From the NCBI RefSeq assembly GCF_041146395.1, contig NC_090989.1, positions 245,572,843 through 245,636,842 on the forward strand: 64,000 nt of DNA. Reading direction: 5' to 3'. This DNA comes from Eulemur rufifrons (taxonomy: Eukaryota; Chordata; Mammalia; Primates; Lemuridae). Made by a program: the position numbers and the translations under genes. Position 1 is the stretch's first letter, and every line of letters starts with the position of its first letter. The notes below the pieces were generated by a model. That model made no database searches. It was not told the origin of the DNA and saw only the letters and a program-made list of their open reading frames with translations. Below, in pieces: positions 36,632 through 46,034 of this stretch.

Positions 36632-36811
36632 ATTGTTTCTCAAACTTTAGGGGCATAAAAATTACCTGTAAAGCTCATTAAAACACATTCTTTGGAGATC
36701 CTGATTCATTAGGTTTGGTGTAAAGCCAGAGGATTTGCATTTCTAGTAAGTTTCCAAGTGATGATGGTGATGATGATGATGATGTTCATGGACTACACAT
36801 TGAATAGTACT
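36632..36811 (+). mobile_element. MER5A (hAT-type non-autonomous DNA transposon)
   Basis: 'tgtttctcaaactttagggg', 'ctcattaaaacacattcttt', 'cctgattcattaggtttggt', 'gatttgcatttctagtaagt' and 'gactacacattgaatag' follow the MER5A order. Its ends are inverted repeats (cagtggttctcaaa / tttgagaaccactg type). Confidence 0.85.
36760..36785. repeat. (GAT)n microsatellite inside MER5A
   Basis: The MER5A segment normally reading gtgatgctgatgctgctgg has become about eight GAT-type triplets. Confidence 0.9.
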
Positions 36812-36890
36812 AAATTGTATCAATAATGCCAACCTCACTGTTTCTGTAAAGATCTGAAGAGATGTGATGATTCTTGGCAAAACTGCTAAC

Positions 36891-39154
36891 TCATAATGCC
36901 TCTCAGACAACACTGAATAAAGGATCAACATAAGTACAAGATTATTAGTACAAATACAATTTGGGAGCATTTAATCATTTATAATAGGCCAGGTACCAGA
37001 TTTAATTATATGCCAATCCCACTTATTATAATACATTCTTTGTGGCAGTAAAAATAGGGTCCCAGTCTCAAATTGTGAACTTATCCAACAGCTTCCCAGT
37101 TCTCTCCTTCTTTTATCACAAAACATAATTTTTAGCTCACACAGTCCATTTGCTCCTTTTAGGCTCAGTTGCATCTCCATGGCATCCAAACCCCACTTAA
37201 AATCATCTTGATTACTACTTTAAAAGCAAAACGCAAATCTTCCCATTAGAACAATACTTAGGAAATAGATGAAGTGATATTTATTTTGCTGAAAACAGGA
37301 ATCTCACGTTATACCAATTGTCAATCCTGTGATAAACTGGAGTCCTTCAGTTTGTCCTTGTCTAATGCAACTCAGTGATCAGGGAACTCACCTCTCTCCT
37401 TCCTCTCCCTTCCTCCCCTCCCTTCATTCCAGCTTTCTCCCTTCTTGACATTATTTAATCTCTCAGTTGCAGCTTCTTGGGATTAGCTACAGCATCTATT
37501 AATAGTTTTACTTCTGTTTACAGTTCCAAGGGGAGAAAAATAGCTCATTCCTTTTCTCCAATCTTGAAGACATGTCTTATTGCAAAAAGAGGAAGATGCA
37601 CAGGCCCCGTGAATAACCTATTTCCACAATCATTCCACTGTAAAGATGCTAATGTGCTTCTTTGCCGAATGGATCCATTTAATAGGCAGAACAAGTTGGA
37701 TATAAACTCTTTAATTGCTTTCAGCACACCGATTATCTTCCTGTGTCACCTATTGTGAAATGCAAAAATGTTAACAAAAGCACTTACTGAAGACATTATT
37801 GGGAATTAAAAAACAAAGAACCATCAGTTGTCACTAAATATGCCTTTCATGTTCCCAAATGAAATGCATTTGCGTACTCAAGAAATAGGATAGAAATGTG
37901 CAGGCCTGCCATTGTCAGATGCAAACATCTTCATTAGATTTTGATCCAGCTGCTGCAAGATCTATAAAAAGAGCTATCAAAGCCAGCAACTCATTATTGG
38001 TTATTTCAGAAAAACTTCAAAAAACTATCCCTAAACCCACACTGGTCTTTTCTGACAACTTCCCTGGCTGGGCAGTTTGTTCCGGAAGAGGAGCATTGAA
38101 ACCTCTGCCATGGGGGCTGCTCAGAACGGTACCTCGAAGGCTGCAGTCTGTCTGTGGCTGTTAGGGAGAAGCCTCAATTGCAGAGTCGCCTCACATTCTT
38201 GACCATTTCAGCTGTAAATCTCTGTCATCCCCCAAATCTCCTATTCTGACCTAACTGCTCTCCTTTAAAGTATGTAAGTGAAAAGTTGCCAAACCCAGCT
38301 CTTTATAGACCAGAGGGAAAGATGTGCAATATCTCATAACATCTTTTCTCTGTGGTAATAAATCTTCTTATGCATATTGGCAGTCAGCTCATTTCTAGCA
38401 TGTTATTTTCTGCAGATACTGACTGTTTCAAAGAGGGAAAAAATACTGGTAATGGAACAAGCAAGAAAGGGGAAGAAGAGAGAAAAAGGAAAGGAAGAAT
38501 GGAAAAGAGAAGGAGAAAAGATAAAGAACTGGGGTTCTGGGGAGAGTGTGTGGAGGAGGTTATAGAAAGCAAACTGTAAATGTCAAAATTACCTACAACT
38601 CTTCTTTGAATTCTGCTGAATCAGAAGCAATCCTACAGAGACCCAAACAGCATTCATATTAATCACAGTCCCTATCATCTGAACTCTGGGATCTCTCCAG
38701 TCAGGCTCAGGACTCCAAAGGCCTGATAGATACCAGACCAACAGTTCACAGAAAATAGCTGTCAGAGATGTCACTGTCATTTATGAAGGGCTCTCTTTCC
38801 CCTCTCAGTCTTTCTATTCATGGCAAAGAGAAACACAAATTATGATCACTGTGATTCAACTTCAGTAAACAAGGAAGAAAGAAAACATGGACCACTAACT
38901 AAATCTGCTTTAAAGATTTGGGGCTTGGCCTTTAATTTACCCACTATATTATCTATATTATAGTTGAAAGAAAATTGAAATGCTCAAAATATTGATGTAA
39001 TATCATATCCACTATTTGAATTAGGTATAAGAGCTCATTTGGGGATCATTTTATTATATTTATATTGTTATTAAGACTATTACCCAAATCTTAATGATCT
39101 TGAGACCCAGATACATTTTCCTCATATATACCATCCCAATCCCCTTCAAAACAT
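36891..39154. other. Repeat-free stretch (2.3 kb), possible conserved noncoding DNA
   Basis: No repeat phrases and no exon signature. Segment 37430-37900 has balanced composition without low complexity, which is what a conserved noncoding element would look like, but conservation cannot be judged from one genome. An AG-rich patch at 38440-38530 gives spurious charged reading frames. Confidence 0.35.
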
Positions 39155-39384
39155 AAGCTTCTGTGCAGTACTCTAGCTTTCATCTTCCCTCCTGCAAATC
39201 TGCCTTGCTCAATGGAATCAGATGGGTTAGAGCAATGGAAATTGGGGCCCACGCCCACTCAAACCAGAGAGGTTTTAGGTTGGGGACCGGAGCTAGAGTG
39301 ATCTTTTTAAAATGTGAATATGATCACGAGGCTTCTGTTTGTAGCACCAGTCGGTGGCTTCCTATATTGCCTGTCAGATAAAAT

Positions 39385-39525
39385 CACATTCCTGCTGTAC
39401 AGCTACAGGCAAATTATTAAACCTCTCTATGGCTCCATTTCCTCATCTATAAATAATAGATAATATCATGAGGAAAATATACGTAAAGAACTTAGCACTG
39501 AGCCAATAAATGCTCCATATCAACA
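39385..39525 (+). mobile_element. MIR fragment
   Basis: 'acaggcaaattattaaacct', 'ctctatggctccatttcctc', 'gtaaagaacttagcactgag' and 'ccaataaatgctccatatc' match the MIR 3' half, plus. Confidence 0.75.
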
Positions 39526-39627
39526 CTATGGACTTTCTCTCATCAGCCACGTTCCTTTTCAATTCCCCTTTTATTCTATCTTGCAGCAATACTCAATAAT
39601 GACTTCCTCAACTATTCCATGACCTTT

Positions 39628-39777
39628 CTTGTCTCTGTGCTTGGTCTATGATTTTTCTTTCTGTTTGCAATACTCTCTTTCTTGTCCTGACTCTTGACCA
39701 GCCTTGTCTCTGTGCTTGGTCTATGATTTTTCTTTCTGTTTGCAATACTCTCTTTCTCGTCCCAACTCTTGACCAGC
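39628..39777. repeat. 75-bp tandem duplication, two copies
   Basis: Copies 39628-39702 and 39703-39777 both begin 'cttgtctctgtgcttggtct' and differ at three positions near their 3' ends. The high identity implies a recent event. The period is divisible by three, so a chance minus-strand frame (39612-39812) repeats a 25-residue block, but I see no evidence that it is translated. Confidence 0.95.
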
Positions 39778-40079
39778 CTCATTCCTATCAATTTATGAAC
39801 TATCATGTTCAATGCATATTATGGAGAAGGCCTTCTCTGTCCCCAAGGCTGGATTTGCTTCCCCCAATATATGCAAGCATTGCATACTTACTCTCCTATA
39901 ATATGCACCATGCATTATTATAACATCTTGCTTAACAGAAATATCCACAAAGGACCTAAGATTATATTTGCCTTGCTCATCACTGTATTTTCCCAGTAGC
40001 AAACACAGTATAGTCAGAGTGAAACAGGTGGTAATGCAACTAAAAAAGAAACCTTAGTGGACTACAATCACACAGGATT

Positions 40080-40380
40080 AGTCCTCACTCACACTGTATA
40101 TGTGTTCATCACAAGATAACACCACGGTGTTTTCATGCTGAGTCCCAGGCTGATTTCCCTCTCTTACACTCTGGAACATTGCTGATCTTGTGGTAAATAG
40201 AAAAGGAACATGGCAATGGTTCACTGCCTCTCTTAAAGTTCCATACAGAAGTGGCACATCTAATTTCTCCTCACATTTTATTGGCTAAGGCAAGTCACAT
40301 GGCAAAGCCTACTGTCAATCAGGTGGAAAATTCTTACGCAGAAAGAGCACCACAGAGAAGGAAACTGAAATATTAAAATA
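40080..40380. repeat. Unassigned ancient repeat, copy B
   Basis: 'attttattggctaaggcaag', 'tcacatggcaaagcc' and downstream 'agaaagagcacc' parallel 12870-13075. The family is not named. Confidence 0.4.
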
Positions 40381-40784
40381 TAGCTTATCAGACCTCAATA
40401 AATGTTAGTTTAATAAAATCTTTCTTTGCTGCAAGTTGATAAATACAAATCCCACACCAACTGAAACCTTGCCAGAGACTTCTCTGTTACTCTAAGAGAT
40501 TTTCATTTTTGAAAAATTTTAACTTTTATAATCACTCTCCTTCTGATCATAGAGCCATGTTTTCTTCCACAGACACCAGTTGCATATCTATATGGGAACA
40601 GTTTACAAACCATACCAGTACAGCACTTTTGAGTAAAGAACAACAATTAGATTCAATAACAGCAGCAAAAATATGATTTGATTGTTGCTTTCTGCAAGAC
40701 ATTAATATGAACAAATGTGATTATATCCTGTCTCATAGAAGTATACACTAACAAGGGAACCTTCAAATCAGTTTCTCTGACTTC

Positions 40785-41032
40785 TCAGATGAGACCCAGA
40801 AAGCTGAGTGGCTTACCAAGTTTAAACAGCTAAATATTAACAGCAGAGCTGGAACTGAAATATGAATCACCATTTTTAAAGTGCTCTTTCAATTACAACA
40901 TGTTTCCTTTCCATAAAAGTTGTCACCTAATGTGAGTGGGTAAAGAGATCACCATTTAACAGATGAGGAAACTGAGGCCCGGGGAGGCAAAGTGACTTTC
41001 TCAAGGCTAGACACATTATTAGTCCTTTTAGG
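40785..41032 (-). mobile_element. Two MIR fragments
   Basis: First piece 40785-40905: 'tctcagatgagacccagaaa', 'gcttaccaagtttaaacagc' and 'agcagagctggaactgaaat'. Second piece 40945-41032: 'ccatttaacagatgaggaaa' and 'ctgaggcccggggaggcaaa'. Both are in reverse-complement MIR orientation. They repeat the same MIR segment, so they are two separate insertions. Confidence 0.75.
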
Positions 41033-41059
41033 CTTGGCCACAGAAATCCTTAAAGATAG

Positions 41060-41145
41060 CTATACTTTTCTAGCACCTTGAACAGTACTTGCTCTTTACC
41101 AAAGGCTCAAAGAAATACTTGTTGAATTGAATTGAAATGATACAA
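41060..41145 (+). mobile_element. L2 3' terminus
   Basis: 'tctagcaccttgaacagtac', 'ttgctctttaccaaaggctc' and 'aaagaaatacttgttgaatt' match the L2 3' end, including the short terminal repeats gaattgaattgaa. Confidence 0.7.
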
Positions 41146-41879
41146 AATACAGAGATAACTTTTTCCCCACTCCTTGTTTCCATCTCTCCTGGAGTTTTAG
41201 ACTTTCCAAACCAGCATGTTTCCCACCAACAACTGACTTAGCTAGTTTCTCCTTGACAATATCCTTATTTCCCGTTCCTCCCATATTTATAACTACCTTC
41301 CTCCTTTAAGCAGAAACAAATTAATATCTGGAAATCTTACCATCTCATGACATTTACAGAACAACATAGGATTTAGAAAGCAAAATCACCAACAATACAA
41401 GGCCCAAAAAGATCATTAGACAGAGAATTTTATTTCCTCTGAGCTAAGGAGGTCAGCTGAAAAGTGACATAACCCAGATGATCCCAAGCCACAGGAACAA
41501 ATATCATTAAGTTGCTGCTTTCTGACAACTAAACGATATGTAGAAAGAATAAGAATTAAATTTGGAGACAGAATACAGATTCTGGCTGGGCTCCAAGTTT
41601 GAGGGATATTAAATAAGAAAGAAACAATAGCACTGTCAAGTCTAATTGTTTAAAACATAAAACTCTTTCCATATGTCTTGAGATGATTAGAGTTGCACAG
41701 TATTGGGATACACTGTGACGCCATACAAACAAAGAACAGCAAGTACCGTTTGGACTGAAAATTTTGTCCGCAGGGAATTTGACTCTGTTTTCTTTTCCTT
41801 CTTCTCCTGCCCTATTCAGGCACTTAGACATTTGAAAATAACCGTAGGAAAAGCATATTAAAGCCTCTTTACTATATTA
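41146..41879. other. No recognisable feature
   Basis: No named repeat, exon or RNA gene was seen. Confidence 0.4.
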
Positions 41880-42330
41880 TGGATTTGACTCTATTAAAAA
41901 GCATGGGCTTCAGCTCCATGAAGTATCACAAGAATGGAAAAACAAACACCACATATACTCACTGTTAAATTGGCACTAATTGATTGATACTAATGTGCAC
42001 ATATGGAAAGTAACATTCCTAGGGTGTGGGGCAGAGGATGGGATGGGTAAATCTACACCTAACAGATGCGGTGCACACTGTATGGGGGATGGGCAAGCTT
42101 GTCGGGTAGTGCAAAGGCAATTTATGGAAATAAAGTGTTTGTACCCTCATAATACTCTGAAATAAAAAAAAAGAAAGAAAGAAAAAAGAAAAAGCATGGG
42201 TTTGTGATCAGAGATAATTAGGTTCAAATCCTAATCATGCCCTTCTTATTGTTTGATCTAAACCCCAGCTTCCCAACATGCTAAGGATTAAATTAGATAA
42301 TGGCTAAAAAGAGACTGGCACTTAGTTAAT
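41880..42330 (+). mobile_element. MIR split by a young L1 3' tail
   Basis: The left stub 'tattaaaaagcatgggctt' and the right part 'aaaagcatgggtttgtgatc', 'aggttcaaatcctaatcatg', 'ccccagcttcc' and 'gactggcacttagttaatat' are one MIR in plus orientation. An L1 tail sits between them. Confidence 0.75.
41911..42190 (+). mobile_element. 5'-truncated young L1 (about 280 bp, 3' end)
   Basis: It starts in the last ORF2 codons ('tatcacaagaatggaaaaac', parallel to 'tatcccaagaatggaaaaac' at 21550). It continues through a single copy of the G-rich 3' UTR unit ('gggatgggtaaatctacacc') to 'gaaataaaaaaaaagaaag'. The TSD 'aaaaagcatggg' occurs at 41896-41907 and about 42190-42201. Same family as 14950-21924. 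Confidence 0.9.
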
Positions 42331-42439
42331 ATTTATCTTCTTTCCTTTACCTTCTTTACTTCTTCCTTCAAACACATGGAAATGCAATCATCCACAATTC
42401 ATTCATTGTCAATAAATGCCTGCATTTCATCCTTTTACT

Positions 42440-42505
42440 TAATATTGGTTTACTGAGCACTACTTATAAGCAAAGCTTTGTGGTAAGTGCTGTAAAGGTT
42501 AAAAA
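42440..42505 (-). mobile_element. L2/MIR-like fragment
   Basis: 'ttactgagcactacttataa', 'gcaaagctttgtggtaagtg' and 'ctgtaaaggtta' resemble the 'ttactgagcacctactatgtgccaggcactg' family ends. Too short to place precisely. Confidence 0.35.
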
Positions 42506-42920
42506 GTCTTAATTACACAAACATATAAAATTAGAGCATTTATTGAAACCCTTTTTCATTAGTTATGACAGCAAATAATCAAGATTATTTGGTCTTTAAA
42601 TGTTTTTCTTCATAGGATGAATGTGTCCAGTATGGAAAAATAGTAAAAACAAACCACTTGGGCTCAAGCTCAAGCTAAAATTAGTGGTTCTTGTTTCATG
42701 GTAGATTGATTGGAAATTACTTGCTTCCAACCAGTTTTGTATTACAGGTGTATATCTATATCTGTCTGTATCTTTGTCTCCAAGTACTTGCATGCACATT
42801 TTATTGCAAAAAGAGAACTGTGCTGGGAGTTCAACCCCTGCCTTCCCATCTTCTGGTGGGAATTTAAATTGCCATTGTGTTCCTTCCTGGAATTTCAATG
42901 TACCCATTGTAAAATGGGAT

Positions 42921-43013
42921 TTTCTTTTTTTTTTTTTTATTTCAGCTTATGGGGGTACAAAAGTTTAGGTTATATATATTGCCCATGCCCCCCCACTCCC
43001 CCCCAGTTTCTGA
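42921..43013 (-). mobile_element. Very short young L1 3' tail, antisense
   Basis: A T-run followed by 'tatttcagcttatgggggta' and 'caaaagtttaggttatata' is the reverse complement of the young L1 3' terminus ('cataatatgctgaaataaa' preceded by 'taacctaaacttttgtaccc' at 60130-60150). A C-rich stretch (42989-43006) matches the G-rich 3' UTR tract. Only about 90 bp of L1 is present. Confidence 0.8.
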
Positions 43014-44564
43014 ACAGAGGATCTCTAAATCTCTAAAGTCACTACCATATATATAAGTTAAAATGTGGTATAAAACACTTGTGACTCTTTATTAATGTGT
43101 GTACATGTGCATTTATGAAGAATATGTTCATTTCCCAGAACACAACTCTACAGAAATTTCATGGAGATAGATATCATATGAATGCAGTTTCATATTAATA
43201 TACCAAGGTGACATGAGTAAAAAGGTTCTCAAAAGACTTTCAAACTGGTGTCTACTTCAGTGTGTCCCAGGAAAGTTCAGAGATAGATTCTAGGATAATA
43301 CCAGTGGTCTTCTCCTTTAGCTATAGACACTAAATGATCCTACATAACACACAGATGATCATAGGGCAATTGGATGCACAGAGTGTTGGGAAGTTTAACT
43401 GACCTCATAATGCCTTACACATGACCCCAATTAAAACCACTCAGGACCATTTCAAAAAGCATAGGAACAGAAAAGAAAAAGGTGATAAGATTTGATGGAG
43501 AGGCCCCATTCAATATTACAATATCTTTGTTACCTTCTAATTTTCCCCCACCTTATCACTGAAATAACCTAAAAATATTTAACATTGAAACCAGGAAGGG
43601 AAGAATTGTGAAGTTTCCATTGTCAGGGGTCTGATCTTCTTTTTAACTTTCTACCATTACAAACTTATTAAATAGAGCCGAACATATTTAACATTTTTAA
43701 CCATTCCAAATTCCTGGTGTGTCAGAACATTTTAATTTCTTATACATTATTTATAAGGACAAGTACCTATATATCAAAAATCTTCTTTTACATGTTTTTT
43801 TATAATAAAAATGGAAAACATACATTCTTTCTGTGTTCTATAACCATTGCAGTCCAAAGAAGAAATTTGCCTTGACAGAAGGAAAAATACAGAATAAGGA
43901 GAAAGGTATTTTCCATCATAAAAATTTTAACTTGGAGAAGAAAAAGGGCAATTACAAGTCAATTCAGCCTTAGGGAATGTGTAACAAAGATTTCTGGTTA
44001 AAACAGATGAAAGGGAGAAGGAACAGATATAAAATCTTTCTGTATGATTCATCCCAATTCTACATGAATATTAAGTCTTTGTATGATTAATATTAGGTTC
44101 TTGTTATATTAACATTCATTGACCTCTTTGATAAATGAACTACCCAACAGCTACTGATTCAGAATCTCTACAAATGAGGATGGCTTCATGTTTATAAAAA
44201 TAAATAAATAAGATTCCACAGTTGATTTTGATGCAGGCCCTTGTTCAAAAAACACTATGTATCTGTGGTAGTATGTAGTCCTCTCTTAGGTGAAGAACTT
44301 GACTTGTGAATTGCCATTTTTATGTAAAGTGAATTGTGACTTTGCCATTCTATTTAGCTAGTTAGCTAGATGCCACCTTTAACAGAGCAGAAGCTGTTAC
44401 ACTGAGAGCTAAAGTGGTCTGCCTAAAATCACAGGGACTCAATCAGTTAGGAAACTGGCTGTGTCCAGAGAAGGGTAATCTTACTCAAACGAATACAAAT
44501 ACACAGTGAAAGAAGTAACTCTTCTGGAACATTCAAATGGTTCTGACCTTAGCACTTGGAACCA
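43014..44564. other. No recognisable feature (1.5 kb)
   Basis: AT-rich sequence without recognised repeats or exons. A short palindromic 'ctagttagctag' lies at 44359-44370. Confidence 0.4.
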
Positions 44565-44845
44565 TAAGAATACACAATTTATGCAGAACTTTCAGGGATT
44601 ATATCAAGCACTTTGTGCCAGACAACTCCCTAAATATTTTTACATACATTATCACATTTTTATCCTTACAAAAACCTTATCACGCAGAGATAATTATTAT
44701 TTCAAAGAGATCATAAAACAGAGGTTCAAAATGTTAAGTAGCTAGACCAAGGTGACACAGCTAATAAAAGGCACAGGTAGGATGCAAAACCCAGCAGAAA
44801 AATTCCTATGTCCACACACTTAACCACAGTGTGAAACATCAGATG
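44565..44845 (-). mobile_element. MIR SINE, near full length
   Basis: 'atcaagcactttgtgccaga', 'acatacattatcacattttt', 'tatccttacaaaaaccttat', 'ccaaggtgacacagctaata' and 'cacacacttaaccacagtgt' follow reverse-complement MIR. Confidence 0.85.
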
Positions 44846-45029
44846 GAGTGAATTAAGCCCCTCAGCTTTATCTTGTAAAGACCCTACTTGGTGCACAAGC
44901 AGCTACTTTAGGCTAAAATAGCTAATTCTCCAAATGATGGATCTTCTCTGCCTTTGCTTCCTGTTCAATATACTGCAATGTCTCATACTTTTCCTGAAAT
45001 TCTACTTTCAGAGTCATTGGATAACTGCC

Positions 45030-45175
45030 CCAAGAACCTCATTCACTAACCTTTACCCTATCCTTAAGCTAATATTGCTCCATAAAATCAGTTTATCTCA
45101 GAGAGGAGAACAATGCCCAGAACAGAGTCTGACATGTGGTAGTAAAATAGTATACATTTGTTAAACAAGTGAAAG
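45030..45175 (+). mobile_element. L2 3' end fragment
   Basis: 'gaacaatgcccagaacagag', 'tctgacatgtggtagtaaaa' and 'tacatttgttaaacaagtga' resemble the L2 3' terminus. Confidence 0.5.
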
Positions 45176-45224
45176 ATCTCCTCTTACTAAACTTGGGACA
45201 TACACATTTACTTTATAGTAGATA

Positions 45225-45440
45225 ATAGTATTATTACCCTCTATTTACACAGCACTTTTGTCAAAATATTTTCATGTCATATTATCCCATCCTTACAATC
45301 AGCTCTGGAAGGCAAGTAAGCAAGGTGTTATTATTCCCATTTTGCAGATAAGGAAATTGAGTCTCAGAACATTTATGTAATTTCTCAAATGTACGTGGCT
45401 CATAAGTAGCAGAGCCAGTGTTCAAACCTGGCCCCTCAAG
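45225..45440 (-). mobile_element. MIR SINE
   Basis: 'tcatgtcatattatcccatc', 'cccattttgcagataaggaa', 'attgagtctcagaacattta' and 'agtagcagagccagtgttca' match reverse-complement MIR. Confidence 0.85.
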
Positions 45441-46034
45441 ATTCCTGGGACTGCTTCATAACTGCCAATAGATACTATTCAATAAGCTGTTCTCAAAGGT
45501 GCTTGGGAAACAGAAGTTTAGCAGAGAATGAATTTAAAGGGAACTGAGGCTGTCTGAAAGGAGGTGATACATATTTACATCTGTGACAGCAGGTTATTAA
45601 ACATTTAGGAAGTTTTCTACCTAATTGTTAAACCATTGGCAACTTAAAATCAGCCATCGTGGGTGCATTTACATCACATAGATGGGCAAACTACAAATTG
45701 GGGATTTTTTTTTTCCATTTTTATGAACCAGCACACCATTGAGAGTAGGTATGAACTGAAAAACAGGTGGGGCGTGCCAGGCAAAGGGAAAACCAAAATC
45801 TGCAGTGAAGTTACCAGTCTGACTAGAGTACTAGTAATGCATTACAGTTTAATAAGAGAAATAATGTAGAAAAAAATGATACAACAAATTTGTGGCCAAA
45901 TTATGGAGGGTTTCTAAGGCAGGTTTGGAGCTTCTACTCAGTGTTGGAAGAAATAAGGAACTCTTCAAACAAGTATCATGCCAAAGAGCTGTCACAGGAC
46001 AGAGACTGTGTTCTCCCAGTTACATCATGCCCTA
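45441..46034. other. No recognisable feature
   Basis: Mixed sequence with a T-run at 45706-45714. No recognised repeat or exon. Confidence 0.4.

Larger units (their letters stand above)
36540..36890 (+). mobile_element. MIR split by MER5A
   Basis: Left part: 'ttgtgtgagcttaccatttc', 'actctgagcttcagattttt' and 'caactataaagac'. Right part from about 36812: 'caataatgccaacctcactg' and 'tctgaagagatgtgatgatt'. These are adjoining segments of MIR plus with a MER5A between them. Confidence 0.6.
39155..40020 (+). mobile_element. L2 LINE 3' region, gapped
   Basis: L2-like plus-strand phrases occur in order: 'agcaccagtcggtggcttcc' and 'tattgcctgtcagataaaat', then 'tttctgtttgcaatactctc', and finally 'catcactgtattttcccagt' and 'agcaaacacagtat'. 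A MIR (39385-39525) and a 75-bp tandem duplication (39628-39777) lie within. Confidence 0.45.

Noticed and set aside
39612..39812. Minus-strand frame with a perfectly repeated 25-residue block
   Set aside because: The protein repeat results from the 75-bp DNA duplication, whose period is divisible by three, in L2-like noncoding DNA. There is no start context or homology.
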